Made by a program: the position numbers and the translations under genes. Positions 19,241 through 27,654 of a stretch of 64,000 bases of DNA are shown one piece after another. Within the stretch, counting starts at the first letter, position 1. The number at the start of each line of letters is the position of its first letter. The notes below the pieces were generated by a model. The model made no database searches, had not been told where the DNA came from, and saw only the letters and a program-made list of their open reading frames with translations. This stretch comes from an uncultured Clostridia bacterium (lineage in GTDB: Bacteria; Bacillota; Clostridia; Oscillospirales; CAG-382). The stretch lies in the NCBI GenBank assembly GCA_947630765.1, contig CANRIX010000008.1, positions 31,811-95,810 on the forward strand, in the 5' to 3' direction.

Positions 19241-19298
19241 TAGAAATTTTATTCACAAATAAATTTGACGAAAAAAACCACATTTTTTGTAAAACCCC

Positions 19299-19327
19299 TT
19301 GACAAACGGTTGGAAATGCGGTATACT
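19299..19327 (+). promoter_or_regulatory. Sigma-A promoter of the response regulator gene
   Basis: TTGACA (19299-19304) and TATACT (19322-19327) are 17 bp apart and 33 bases before the ATG, with an AAAGGAGAG ribosome-binding site between. Confidence 0.88.
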
Positions 19328-19359
19328 ATGGACAGAAAAGGCAGAAAGGAGAGATTTCC

Positions 19360-20049
19360 ATGGCAACAAGAATTCTTTGTATCGACGACGACAGCAACAT
19401 CTGCGACCTGCTTTGCATGTACCTGCAGAAGGAAGGGTACGAGGTGCGCACCGCCTGCGACGGGCAGGAGGGGCTCTCCCTGTTCCGTACCTACGAGCCG
19501 GATCTGGTCCTGCTGGACATCATGATGCCCCGCATGGACGGTTGGCAGGTTTGCCAGGAGATTCGCAAGCTCTCCTCCAAGCCCATCATCATGGTGACGG
19601 CGAAGGGGGAAACGATCGACAAGGTTCTCGGTCTGGAGCTGGGCGCGGACGACTTCATCGTCAAGCCCTTCGACATGAAGGAGGTCTGCGCGAGGATCCG
19701 CGCGGTCCTGCGGCGGTATGCGAAGCACGACAGTGCCGACGGCGACGTGGTCCGTTTCGACAACCTTGAGATCTCCCACCAGAAATACGAAATGAAGGTC
19801 AAGGGCAAGCCCGTCGACCTTCCTCCCAAGGAATTGGACCTGATCTACTTCCTCGCGTCGAATTACAACCGGGTCTTTACCCGTGACCAATTGCTCGACA
19901 AGGTCTGGGGGTTCGACTATCTTGGCGACAGCCGGACGGTCGACGTGCATATCAAGCGCCTGCGCGAGAAGCTGGAGGGCGCGTCGGATAAGTGGACGCT
20001 CAAGACCATCTGGGGCGTCGGTTACAAGTTTGAAGTGGCAGAGGAATAA
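19360..20049 (+). CDS. OmpR/PhoB-family response regulator transcription factor (orphan)
   Basis: The 229-residue product has a receiver domain (acidic pair DDD at 9-11, phosphoacceptor Asp53 in LVLLDIMMP, Thr in MVTAKGE, Lys in VKPFD) and a C-terminal winged-helix domain (LPPKELDLIYFLASN, then DSRTVDVHIKRLREKL and GVGYKF). It should bind DNA as a dimer after phosphorylation. No histidine kinase gene lies beside it on either strand, so its partner must be encoded elsewhere. The next gene encodes a small Gly/Pro-rich membrane protein that may share its transcript. Confidence 0.95.
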   Translation: MATRILCIDDDSNICDLLCMYLQKEGYEVRTACDGQEGLSLFRTYEPDLVLLDIMMPRMDGWQVCQEIRKLSSKPIIMVTAKGETIDKVLGLELGADDFIVKPFDMKEVCARIRAVLRRYAKHDSADGDVVRFDNLEISHQKYEMKVKGKPVDLPPKELDLIYFLASNYNRVFTRDQLLDKVWGFDYLGDSRTVDVHIKRLREKLEGASDKWTLKTIWGVGYKFEVAEE

Positions 20050-20093
20050 GGTTCCTCCGTCCGTTCGGTAGATTTTCGGAAAGGAAGTGCTGT

Positions 20094-20429
20094 GTGATGC
20101 CCGGTCCCGGCGGAATGGGCGGTTCCAGCGGCGGTTTCGGCGGTCCCGGAAGGGGCGGCGGTCCCGGTGGAGGACCCGGTCCCGGAAGGGGCGGCGGTCC
20201 GCGCAGGGGTCCCGGTCCCGGCAGAATGGGCGGTTTCGGCGGTCATCGTCCGCCTCCTCCCCCGCCTCCCCCGCGTATGGGGTACCGCAGACGGCGGGTC
20301 TTCGGCTGGGGACGCCCGTGGGTCGGATACGGTCCCGGCGGCGGGTGCTGCGGCTGTGTGCTGCCGGTGCTCGTCGGCGGATTGCTCCTGCTCGCAGGCG
20401 TCGCCGCGCTGATCGCGGCCCTGCTTTGA
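20094..20429 (+). CDS. Small Gly/Pro/Arg-rich membrane protein
   Basis: This 111-residue protein has three parts: a low-complexity Gly-Gly-Pro-Arg stretch (residues 1-50), a run of eight prolines followed by RMGYRRRR (~53-68), and a C-terminal membrane helix after a CCGC cluster (~84-111). AAGGAAG lies six bases before the GTG at 20094; the ATG directly after it is an alternative start. Similar short proteins occur in other Clostridia but I know of no function. The basic, disordered head should be cytoplasmic or bind acidic partners. It follows the response regulator by 44 bases. Confidence 0.65.
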   Translation: MMPGPGGMGGSSGGFGGPGRGGGPGGGPGPGRGGGPRRGPGPGRMGGFGGHRPPPPPPPPRMGYRRRRVFGWGRPWVGYGPGGGCCGCVLPVLVGGLLLLAGVAALIAALL

Positions 20430-20460
20430 CGGCGTCCGAAGGACGACCGTCCTTTCGGAT

Positions 20461-20489
20461 ATGCTCCCTGCCTGCCGGACAGGGGGCAT
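20461..20489 (+). terminator. Possible weak terminator hairpin
   Basis: ATGCTCCCTG and CAGGGGGCAT can pair across a nine-base loop after the small membrane protein gene. The T-run that should follow is short, so termination may be partial. Confidence 0.35.
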
Positions 20490-20522
20490 TTCCGCACCTA
20501 TTCCCATGAAAGGCGGCGAAGA

Positions 20523-21977
20523 ATGCTGAACGTCCTCTACCAAACGCTCGCGGGAATGTCTCCCGTCGCGTCGGTCATCATTTCCGTCGCGTTCATGCTG
20601 TTCTGCGGCTTCGCCATGACGCGGCTGACCAAACTGCTCCGCCTGCCGAACGTGACGGCGTACATCCTCACCGGCATCCTGCTCGGCCCGTACTGCCTGC
20701 ACCTGATCCCGCAGGACGTCATCGACGGGATGGACTTCCTTTCGGACATCGCGCTGGCGTTCATCGCCTTTTCGACCGGGGAATTCTTTCGCTTTTCCGT
20801 GCTGAAGAAGAACGGCGGGAAGGTGGTCGTCATCACGCTGTGCGAGTCGCTTCTGGCGTCGGTCGCGGTGTTCGCCGTGCTGTATTTCCTGCTGCACCTG
20901 AGCCTCGCGTTCTCCGTCGTGCTCGCGGCGCTCGCGGCGGCGACGGCGCCGGCGTCGACGGTCATGACCATTCGGCAGACCGGCGCGAAGGGGGATTTCG
21001 TCAACACGCTTTTGCAGGTGGTCGCGCTGGACGACATCGTCGGGCTGATCGCCTACAGCGTCGCGATCTCGCTCGCGCTGTCCTTCCTTTCGGCGGACGC
21101 GGTCTTTCGGGTGTGGGACGTGGCGCGCCCGCTGCTGATCAACATCGGCGTGCTGCTGCTCGGCGGGCTGTTCGGGCTGTTCATGAAGATGCTCATGCCG
21201 AAAAAGCGCTCGACGGACAACCGACTCATCATCTCCGTCGCCCTGCTGTTCGGCTTCTGCGGCGTCTGCGCGATGCTGGACCTTTCGCCGCTGCTCGGCT
21301 GTATGTCGATGGGCACGGTCTACATCAACGTCACCGACGACGACAAGCTGTTCAAGCAGCTCAACTACTTCAGCCCGCCGATTCTGCTGCTGTTCTTCGT
21401 GCGGTCGGGGCTGAACTTCCGGCTGGACGCGCTGACGGGGACGTCCGGGTCGGTCGGGAGCGTGCCGCTGCTGGCGGTCGGGGTGCTGTACTTCTTCGTG
21501 CGTATTGTCGGCAAGTATTTCGGGGCGTTTTTCGGGTGCCTGTCCGTCCGCAAGCCGAAGGAAGTGCGGAATTACCTCGGACTTGCGCTGATCCCGCAGG
21601 CGGGCGTGGCGATTGGGCTTGCGGCGCTCGGCGCGCGGACGCTCGGCGGGGAGACCGGCGTCGCGCTGGAGACGATCATTCTCGCGTCAAGCGTGCTGTA
21701 CGAGCTGATCGGTCCGGCGTGCGCGAAGCTGTCGCTGTACCTGTCGCACGCCTATTCCGAGGACCTCGAAGAGCTGGTCCCGGTCGACGAGACCGCCCCC
21801 GGCGGGCGGCAGAAAACGACGGTCGAACTGCTCATCGAGCGGATTCGCGGCATTCAGGAAACGCTTCCGCCCCCGACGACCCCGACGGCGGAGGAGCAGG
21901 CGTTCACCGAAGCCGCCGAGGAGCTGTACGGGCAGAACCGTCCCGGGCGGCGGCAGTCGTTTTTCCGCCGGCATTAG
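20523..21977 (+). CDS. Cation:proton antiporter, CPA2 (Kef-like) family
   Basis: The 484-residue product has about twelve hydrophobic segments over residues 1-400 and a hydrophilic C-terminal tail of ~85 residues. Typical stretches are LRLPNVTAYILTGILLGP near the start, the discontinuous-helix region SLAFSVVLAALAAATAPAST with LDDIVGLIAYSV, and LIPQAGVAIGL. These match the CPA2 exchangers that trade Na+ or K+ for H+ in the cytoplasmic membrane. It lacks the RCK/TrkA-N nucleotide-binding domain of KefB/C. It lies 34 bases upstream of an MgtC-like gene on the same strand, so both probably respond to ion or envelope stress. Confidence 0.9.
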   Translation: MLNVLYQTLAGMSPVASVIISVAFMLFCGFAMTRLTKLLRLPNVTAYILTGILLGPYCLHLIPQDVIDGMDFLSDIALAFIAFSTGEFFRFSVLKKNGGKVVVITLCESLLASVAVFAVLYFLLHLSLAFSVVLAALAAATAPASTVMTIRQTGAKGDFVNTLLQVVALDDIVGLIAYSVAISLALSFLSADAVFRVWDVARPLLINIGVLLLGGLFGLFMKMLMPKKRSTDNRLIISVALLFGFCGVCAMLDLSPLLGCMSMGTVYINVTDDDKLFKQLNYFSPPILLLFFVRSGLNFRLDALTGTSGSVGSVPLLAVGVLYFFVRIVGKYFGAFFGCLSVRKPKEVRNYLGLALIPQAGVAIGLAALGARTLGGETGVALETIILASSVLYELIGPACAKLSLYLSHAYSEDLEELVPVDETAPGGRQKTTVELLIERIRGIQETLPPPTTPTAEEQAFTEAAEELYGQNRPGRRQSFFRRH

Positions 21978-22011
21978 TCCGCCGGTCGAGAACGTTAGGA
22001 AGGGATTTTTT

Positions 22012-22746
22012 ATGGACAATTTGCTGACTACGGTCGACCCGGTCGCCCGCCTGCTGGGGGATTGGGCGAGCGGTATCAACCTCTATTCGATCCTGCTGCG
22101 GACGGTGCTTTCGCTGCTCCTCGCGGCGGTCATCGGCTGCGAACGTTCGAGTAAGCGCCACGCGGCGGGACTGCGGACGTTCATGCTGGTCTCCCTCGCG
22201 TCGACGGTCGCGATGCTGCTGGATTTGTATGTGCTCAACCTCACCGGGCACGGGATGTTCCTGCTTTCCGCCGCGTCCGTCATCGGGATCGCCATCGTGT
22301 CGGTCAACTCGGTACTTTTTTCGTCGCGCAGCCAGATCAAGGGGCTGACCACCTCGGCGGGACTTTGGGCGTGCGGACTGCTCGGGCTTGCGGTCGGTGC
22401 GGGCTTCTACACGGTCGTCATCGTGACCTTCCTCGCGCTGCTTTGCAGCCTTTCGCTGTTTCCCCGGTTCGAGGTCTACCTCAAGAACCGTTCCAACCAT
22501 TTCGAGGTCCATCTGGAACTGAAGAATGCCGGCTACCTGCAGAACTTCGTCACGACCATTCGCGAACTGGGGCTGACCATCGACGACATCGAGATGAATA
22601 CCGCTTACGTCCATTCGGGGCTGAGCGTCTATTCGGTCTCCATCTCCATCGCCAGCGAGGAACTCCGCAAGTATAAGTCCCACGCGGAGATCATCGAAGC
22701 CCTCCGTTCGCTGGAATACATCTACCACATCGAGGAAATGAACTGA
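22012..22746 (+). CDS. MgtC/SapB-family membrane protein
   Basis: This 244-residue protein has a four- to five-helix N-terminal domain with the MgtC signature (RTVLSLLLAAVIGCER, AAGLRTFMLVSLAST, VIGIAIVSV and GLTTSAGLWA) and a C-terminal soluble domain (~160-244) with an ACT-like alternation of strands and helices. MgtC proteins are linked to growth at low magnesium and to control of membrane ATPases. The start ATG follows AGGAAGGG. A terminator hairpin follows. Confidence 0.9.
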   Translation: MDNLLTTVDPVARLLGDWASGINLYSILLRTVLSLLLAAVIGCERSSKRHAAGLRTFMLVSLASTVAMLLDLYVLNLTGHGMFLLSAASVIGIAIVSVNSVLFSSRSQIKGLTTSAGLWACGLLGLAVGAGFYTVVIVTFLALLCSLSLFPRFEVYLKNRSNHFEVHLELKNAGYLQNFVTTIRELGLTIDDIEMNTAYVHSGLSVYSVSISIASEELRKYKSHAEIIEALRSLEYIYHIEEMN

Positions 22747-22783
22747 CGCCGGCGCGTTCGTGCGGCTGAGACAGAATAGAAAT

Positions 22784-22816
22784 CGGACGGTCCCTTTATT
22801 GGGATCGCCCGTTTTT
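22784..22816 (+). terminator. Rho-independent terminator after the MgtC-like gene
   Basis: CGGACGGTCCC and GGGATCGCCCG form a stem with a six-base loop, followed by GTTTTTC. It overlaps the end of the converging acetyltransferase gene. Confidence 0.7.
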
Positions 22817-23251
22817 CGGTTCCTTTTTCAGTTCGAGATACGGCAGCTCGGTAAAGCCGCTCTTGCGGTACGCTTTGACGGCGGGGAGGTTCTCCGGCTC
22901 CGCTTCCAGCCGCAGAAGCGCGTCCGGGTACCGTTCTTCGACGAACGAAAGCACCTGCCCGCCGTACCCCCTGCCCCGAAAGGCGGGGAGCAGGTACAGG
23001 TCCTCGATCCAGACGCAGGGTCTGCCGTATTCGGTCGAAAAACTCTTTGCGAGCATGGCGTACCCGACGGGTGCGCCGTTTTCGGTCAGCAGGAATCCCT
23101 CCGCGTAGGGGTTTTCCCCGACGCAGGCGGCGACGTCCGCCCGGAAAATTTCCTCCGATCCGTTCGTATGTACCGCCGGGGACGCGTAGAAGGTCCGCAT
23201 CATTTCGAGCACGACCGACGCGTCCGCTTGCGTCATCGGGCGAATTTCCAT
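22796..23251 (-). CDS. GNAT-family N-acetyltransferase
   Basis: The 151-residue protein shows the GNAT fold: an N-terminal strand (MEIRPMTQADAS), the acetyl-CoA binding motif (IEDLYLLPAFRGRGYGGQVLSFV, R/Q-x-x-G-x-G) and the C-terminal LEAEPENLPAVKAYRKSGF. The acceptor substrate cannot be read from sequence. I chose ATG 23251 because AGGAGG stands eight bases upstream; an in-frame ATG at 23275 overlaps the stop of the kinase-like gene by four bases. It is the last gene of a four-gene operon. Confidence 0.88.
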   Translation of the reverse strand: MEIRPMTQADASVVLEMMRTFYASPAVHTNGSEEIFRADVAACVGENPYAEGFLLTENGAPVGYAMLAKSFSTEYGRPCVWIEDLYLLPAFRGRGYGGQVLSFVEERYPDALLRLEAEPENLPAVKAYRKSGFTELPYLELKKEPKNGRSQ

Positions 23252-23271
23252 GTTTCGCTCCTCCTTTTTCG

Positions 23272-24168
23272 TCAAACCGACAGCTTTTCGATCAGAATCC
23301 TGTGTAATTCCTCTAAGGACACAAGTTCTTCCGGCGGGCAGACCGTCTCGCGCAGAATATCCGCTCCGTAGTCATGCAGCAACAGCCCGCGGAACAGTCG
23401 ATCGACGAGGTCGTCTGTGTCATTCTCGCCCCGGAAGCCATGCAGGAAGTCCGCGTCGAATCGGAAGCTGTCGCAGAGCAGGGGCGGAAGCTCCAACTCC
23501 GCCGGACCGTTCCGCGCGTCCGCGAAGTCGATGAGCGTCACCCCGCCGTCCTTCCCCAGCAACAGGTTGTCCGGATTCAGGTCGGCGTGTACAAAAACGT
23601 CCTCCGACAGGGGCAGGGACGCGAGAAACGCTTCCCGCTCCAGCCGGAAGGACAGCGGAAACCGTTCCCACCGCGACTCCGACCGCTCCGGGCGCACCGA
23701 TCGACCGCAAAATTGCTCGCACGGAATGTCCAGCCGTTCGACCGCGTTTCGCAGAGCGCGTCCGACCTGCGCCTTTTCCTCCGGCGAGAGCTTTGCGAAC
23801 TGGGTTTTTAGGGGGTCTCCGTCGACCCATTCGAGCAGCAGATAGCAGAATCGGTATCGGTCCTCGACCGTCCCCTGCGCGAGCACCGCCGGCGCCGGAA
23901 CGCCAAGCCGGGCAGCGTGGTTCAGCCCGAACCGCTCCGCCCGGAATTCACGCTCCCCGCCGATCCCGGACGGCTCCGGGGCGAAGATTTTGATGAGGTA
24001 CGACCCGGCGTGGAATACGGCGTTCGACCCGGGCGTACAAAGTTCGACCGGCGGGAGCGAAAGCCCGTTTTCCCGGAAGATCCGGCGTATCAGCGGCAGG
24101 AACGCGTCGACGTTGCGGTACACCCGCCCCCAGTCCGCCAGATCTTTGACCGTCTGCGCAAACAGCAT
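23272..24168 (-). CDS. Phosphotransferase of the aminoglycoside phosphotransferase (APH/choline kinase-like) fold
   Basis: The 298-residue protein has the kinase-like signatures VFVHADLNPDNLLL (catalytic Asp in H-x-D-x-x-x-x-N, near residue 200) and TLIDFADA (metal-binding Asp). An N-lobe with YLIKIF supplies the ATP-binding lysine. The family phosphorylates small molecules such as aminoglycosides, choline or sugars; here nothing points to resistance and the neighbours suggest a metabolic or repair substrate. It begins six bases after ridA and ends overlapping the acetyltransferase region. Confidence 0.82.
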   Translation of the reverse strand: MLFAQTVKDLADWGRVYRNVDAFLPLIRRIFRENGLSLPPVELCTPGSNAVFHAGSYLIKIFAPEPSGIGGEREFRAERFGLNHAARLGVPAPAVLAQGTVEDRYRFCYLLLEWVDGDPLKTQFAKLSPEEKAQVGRALRNAVERLDIPCEQFCGRSVRPERSESRWERFPLSFRLEREAFLASLPLSEDVFVHADLNPDNLLLGKDGGVTLIDFADARNGPAELELPPLLCDSFRFDADFLHGFRGENDTDDLVDRLFRGLLLHDYGADILRETVCPPEELVSLEELHRILIEKLSV

Positions 24169-24174
24169 CGCTTT

Positions 24175-24546
24175 TTACCGCAGCGCGACGACTTCGACCT
24201 CCACCAGAGCGCCCTTCGGCAGCGCCGCGACCGCGACGCAGCTCCGCGCCGGACAGCCGGTGAAATACTTCGCGTAGACCTCGTTGAAGGCGGCGAAATC
24301 CCCCATGTTCTGCAGGAAACAGGTGGTTTTGACGACCTTCGTCAGGTCGCTTCCGGCGGCTTCGAGCACGGACGCGAGGTTCTTGCAGACCTGCTCGGTC
24401 TGTTCGGCGATGCCGCCCTGCACGAGCGTGCCGCTTTCCGGCAGGAGCGGGATCTGCCCGGACGTGTAGACCAGCCCGTCGGTCAGGATCGCCTGCGAGT
24501 ACGGGCCGATGGCGGCGGGGGCTTTTTCGGTGTGAATGACAGTCAT
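24175..24546 (-). CDS. RidA/YjgF/TdcF-family enamine/imine deaminase
   Basis: At 123 residues this is the normal RidA length. It shows AIGPYSQA near the start, the central VYTSGQIPL and the conserved arginine in [24 protein letters not shown]. RidA proteins hydrolyse reactive enamines and imines made by pyridoxal-phosphate enzymes. The gene is the second in an operon behind an aldolase fusion, so it may remove reactive by-products of that pathway. Confidence 0.95.
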   Translation of the reverse strand: MTVIHTEKAPAAIGPYSQAILTDGLVYTSGQIPLLPESGTLVQGGIAEQTEQVCKNLASVLEAAGSDLTKVVKTTCFLQNMGDFAAFNEVYAKYFTGCPARSCVAVAALPKGALVEVEVVALR

Positions 24547-24569
24547 TTTTGGGTACTTCCTTTCTGTTT

Positions 24570-25532
24570 TCAGTACGGGCGGACCGTCAGGTGGACGGCG
24601 AACCCGAGGAACTCTTCCGCGAGGTAGGCGAAGGTCGCTTTTCCGTTCGCGTCGCGGACGACGCTGGTCTCGTCGATGGCGACGCCGCGCTGGGCGAGGT
24701 GGAACATCGCGCGGTCGACGTCGTAGGTGCCGACGGCGATATGCCCGTTCCGACCCCGTCCGCTGCGCTTCATGACCTCAAACGGGCCGACGAAGTAGGA
24801 CACGGGGATCTCGCGCGTCCCGAACCCGAACGCGCCGTCGAGCAGGGACGCGGCGGTTTTCGCCTCCGCTTCCGTCGAAGCGTTCAGTCCGATGTGGGAA
24901 AGCTGGAAACCGAGCATCAGCGCGACCGCCCGTTTCGTCCGTTCGCGGATCTCCGCGAAATCGCCCGCTTCCACAAGCGCGTCGCTCACCATGAACGACC
25001 CGCCGCAGGCGAACACCTTGCCGAACGACAGGTATTGCAGCAGGTTCTTCTCGCTGATCCCGCCGGTCGGCAGGAAGCGGATGTTCCCGTAGGGAGCGGA
25101 CATCGCCCGAATCATCGCGAGCCCGCCCGCGGCTTCCGCCGGGAAGAACTTGACGTGCGTCAGCCCGAGCGACAGCGCCGTTTCCAGATCCGACGGCGTG
25201 GCGCAGCCCGGGACGATGGGATAGCCTTTCGCGAGGCAGTGCTTCACGACGTCCGGGTTCAGCCCGGGCGACACGAGAAAGTCCGCGCCCGCCCGCATCG
25301 CGTCGTCCGCCTGCGCCGGGGTCAGCACCGTGCCCGCACCGAGCAGCATATCCGGGTACGCCGCGCGAACCGACGCGATCGCTTCCGCCGCGCAGGACGT
25401 GCGGAAGGTGATCTCCGCCGCGTTCAGTCCGCCGTCCCGCAGCGCCTGCGCGAGCGGCAGGGCGTTTTCCGCTTTGGCGATTTTGATGACCGGGATCAGC
25501 CCGGTCCGTTCCAGTCTGGTGAGAAGCTCCAT
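24570..25532 (-). CDS. KDPG/KHG aldolase fused to a C-terminal VOC-like domain
   Basis: Residues 1-~205 are a complete class I 2-keto-3-deoxy-6-phosphogluconate / 4-hydroxy-2-oxoglutarate aldolase: Glu in [17 protein letters not shown], the Schiff-base lysine in [10 protein letters not shown], and FLPTGGI. Residues ~215-320 add a small alpha/beta domain ([35 protein letters not shown], then FLGFAVHLT) that resembles the vicinal-oxygen-chelate or glyoxalase fold. Normal KDPG aldolases have ~210 residues. The enzyme splits a sugar-acid derived aldol into pyruvate and an aldehyde; the extra domain may bind a ligand or act on a product. It has its own promoter and leads an operon. Confidence 0.88.
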   Translation of the reverse strand: MELLTRLERTGLIPVIKIAKAENALPLAQALRDGGLNAAEITFRTSCAAEAIASVRAAYPDMLLGAGTVLTPAQADDAMRAGADFLVSPGLNPDVVKHCLAKGYPIVPGCATPSDLETALSLGLTHVKFFPAEAAGGLAMIRAMSAPYGNIRFLPTGGISEKNLLQYLSFGKVFACGGSFMVSDALVEAGDFAEIRERTKRAVALMLGFQLSHIGLNASTEAEAKTAASLLDGAFGFGTREIPVSYFVGPFEVMKRSGRGRNGHIAVGTYDVDRAMFHLAQRGVAIDETSVVRDANGKATFAYLAEEFLGFAVHLTVRPY

Positions 25533-25567
25533 GAAACGTCCTTCTTTCTGTGCGATTCGTTACGCTT

Positions 25568-25596
25568 ATCATAGCACAGTTTCGGGGAAATGTCAA
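25568..25596 (-). promoter_or_regulatory. Sigma-A promoter of the aldolase-ridA-kinase-acetyltransferase operon
   Basis: On the minus strand TTGACA (25596-25591) and TATGAT (25573-25568) are 17 bp apart, 35 bases before the aldolase start codon. Confidence 0.88.
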
Positions 25597-25640
25597 GAAA
25601 ATATATGGGTGGCAAACACAATCGCGTCGGCACGTTCCGC

Positions 25641-25895
25641 CTATCCCTTCCCGCCGGGTAAAGAGGCGAGGCGGACGAGGATCACGTCGTCGCCGATGCG
25701 CTCGACGCAATCCCACGGGACGGTCAGGCGTTTCTTCGGGGAGAGCAGACCGGCGATGCCGTCACCGGGCAGGACCAGACGCGTGACCTGCCCGTTCGTG
25801 CAGTTGACTTCGATGTCGCACACGCAGCCGAGCGCGCTGCCGTCGCAGACATTGACGACCTCCTTGTTTTTCAGCGAGGTAAACAGACAGCACAC
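25641..25895 (-). CDS. YlmC/YmxH-family PRC-barrel sporulation-associated protein
   Basis: The start is taken as GTG at 25895, ten bases after AAAGGAGG, giving 84 residues as usual for the family; a longer frame upstream adds an atypical leader. The pattern LKNKEVVNVCDGSALGCVCDIEVNCTNGQV-LVLP followed by VPWDCVERIGDDVILV is the PRC-barrel fold of YlmC/YmxH. Its function is not established, although homologues are mostly found in endospore formers. It lies 26 bases after spoIVA on the same strand and is probably co-transcribed with it. Confidence 0.85.
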   Translation of the reverse strand: MCCLFTSLKNKEVVNVCDGSALGCVCDIEVNCTNGQVTRLVLPGDGIAGLLSPKKRLTVPWDCVERIGDDVILVRLASLPGGKG

Positions 25896-25921
25896 GGGCG
25901 CGGGACCTCCTTTCGGTCTGC

Positions 25922-27400
25922 TCATAACAGGATACAAATCAGCCCGCCGCTGCCCTCGTTGACGATGCGGCTGATGGTCCCGGTGATCTTCTCCCGTGCG
26001 TCGGCGGGCATATGCGCGAGCTTGCTGGTAAGCCCTTCGCTGACCAGTTCGTGCAGGGTCTTCCCGAACATATTCGATTCCCAGATCGCCTGCGGGTCGG
26101 ACTCGAACTCCTTGAGCAGGAAGCGGACCAGTTCTTCGGACTGGCTTTCCGTGCCGACCATCGGGCTGACCTCGGTCTGAATGTCCGCCTTCATCATGTG
26201 AATGGACGGCGCGGACGCTTTCAGTTTGACGCCGTATCCGCCCGGCTGCTTGACGATTTCCGGCTCCTCAAGCCGCATATCCTCCACCGACGGCATGACG
26301 ATCCCGTATCCGGTCGCCATGACGTCGTCGAGCGCGGACGCGACCTTGTCGTACTTCCGCTTGACCTCGGAAAGCTCGGTCATGATGCGCAGCAGCTCCC
26401 GCTCGTCGTCGATGGCGAAGCCGGACTTCTCGCCGAGGATGCGGTAGAAAATGGCGTCCGGGATGCGAAGCTCGACGGTCGCACTGCCCTCGCCGAGCCG
26501 GATGCCGTCCAGCCGTGCCGTGACGCTCCCGTCCTCCAGTTCGAGCGATTCAAACGCCGGACGCACGTCCCCGACCTTGCCGAGCGACTGTACGCAGTTC
26601 CCGACCGCTTCAAACAGCCGTTCGCGGATGCCGTCGTGCTCGTCGAGCACCTCCAGCCAGCCCGGCGTCTGCAAACGGACCTCCCGGAGCGGAAATTCGT
26701 ACAGGACGTTCTTGAGGATCTCCCGAATGTCGTTTTCGCCCAGTTCCAAACAGTTGACCGGCACGACCGGCACCCGGTACTGCTCCTCCAAGTCGGCGCA
26801 GAGCGCGAGCGTCTGCGGGGCGGACGGGCGTGCGCAGTTGAGCACGACCGCGAACGGTTTTTTCAGTTCCCGCAGTTCCGCGATGACGCGCTGCTCCGCT
26901 TCGACGTAGTTTTCCCGCGGGATCTCGCCGATACTGCCGTCCGTCGTCACGACGATGCCGATGGTCGCGTGCTCGCGAATGACCTTTTCCGTGCCCATTT
27001 CCGCTGCTTCCTCGAACGGCAACGGGTCGGGGGACCACGGGGTCATGACCATGCGGGGCTGTCCTTCCTCGGTCGGTCCGATGACGCCGGGAATGATGTA
27101 CCCCACGCAGTCGATCAGCTTCACCCGGAAGGACGCGCTGCCGTCGAGGTGGACCGTCGCCGCTTCCTCCGGGATGAATTTCGGTTCCGTCGTCATGACC
27201 GTCCGACCAGAGCCGGATTGCGGCATTTCGTCCGTTGCGCGTTCGCGGGAGAAGCCGCTCTCGATGTTCGGCAGCAGCAGTTGCTCCATGAACTTCTTGA
27301 TAAGCGTGGATTTCCCCGTCCGTACCGGGCCGACCACGCCGATGTAGATGTCGCCGCCGGTCCGCTCGGCGATGTCCTGATAAATGGATTGCTCCAGCAT
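25922..27400 (-). CDS. spoIVA: Stage IV sporulation protein A, coat-assembly ATPase
   Basis: The 492-residue product matches the family length. It has a P-loop (GVVGPVRTGKST, residues ~21-32), an acidic/amide-rich TRAFAC-like ATPase region (LIDCVGYIIPGVIGPTEEGQPRMV), conserved MTPWSPDPLPFEEAAE and a C-terminal SpoIVA region ending GSGGLICILL. SpoIVA polymerises with ATP hydrolysis on the forespore surface and forms the base of the spore coat, in the mother cell. The gene marks the organism as a spore former. A candidate sigma-E promoter lies upstream. Confidence 0.98.
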   Translation of the reverse strand: MLEQSIYQDIAERTGGDIYIGVVGPVRTGKSTLIKKFMEQLLLPNIESGFSRERATDEMPQSGSGRTVMTTEPKFIPEEAATVHLDGSASFRVKLIDCVGYIIPGVIGPTEEGQPRMVMTPWSPDPLPFEEAAEMGTEKVIREHATIGIVVTTDGSIGEIPRENYVEAEQRVIAELRELKKPFAVVLNCARPSAPQTLALCADLEEQYRVPVVPVNCLELGENDIREILKNVLYEFPLREVRLQTPGWLEVLDEHDGIRERLFEAVGNCVQSLGKVGDVRPAFESLELEDGSVTARLDGIRLGEGSATVELRIPDAIFYRILGEKSGFAIDDERELLRIMTELSEVKRKYDKVASALDDVMATGYGIVMPSVEDMRLEEPEIVKQPGGYGVKLKASAPSIHMMKADIQTEVSPMVGTESQSEELVRFLLKEFESDPQAIWESNMFGKTLHELVSEGLTSKLAHMPADAREKITGTISRIVNEGSGGLICILL

Positions 27401-27451
27401 ACGATTCCCTCCGAATGATGGTTTGTGCCGTGATGATTCTCTTTGCTTCCA

Positions 27452-27480
27452 TTCCTATGAGGGAAACGACCGTTTTATGC
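27452..27480 (-). promoter_or_regulatory. Candidate sigma-E (mother-cell) promoter of spoIVA
   Basis: On the minus strand GCATA (27480-27476) and CATAGGAA (27459-27452) resemble the sigma-E -35 and -10 boxes with the right spacing of about 16 bp. It is 51 bases before the spoIVA ATG. The -10 box deviates from CATACA. Confidence 0.5.
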
Positions 27481-27512
27481 CGGATGGGCTGAAAAGGTTC
27501 GCGAAATTCCTC

Positions 27513-27541
27513 TTGCATTTTCCGGCGTGGGGTGGTAGAAT
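27513..27541 (+). promoter_or_regulatory. Possible promoter of the endonuclease/exonuclease/phosphatase-family gene
   Basis: TTGCAT (27513-27518) and TAGAAT (27536-27541) are 17 bp apart. Both boxes are weaker than others in the window and the leader would be about 105 bases. Confidence 0.4.
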
Positions 27542-27654
27542 AGGAAGGAAATGATCTGCCCGTCCGGCAAATTCGTATCAAACTCAGCAGGAACATTGAG
27601 CCACGGTCGGGGAGAGGGAACACCCGACACATACGAAAGAAAGGAAAAACCGCC

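Noticed and set aside
23272..24168. Antibiotic resistance gene (aminoglycoside phosphotransferase)
   Set aside because: The fold is shared by many metabolic kinases, the neighbours are metabolic and no resistance subfamily signature is visible.
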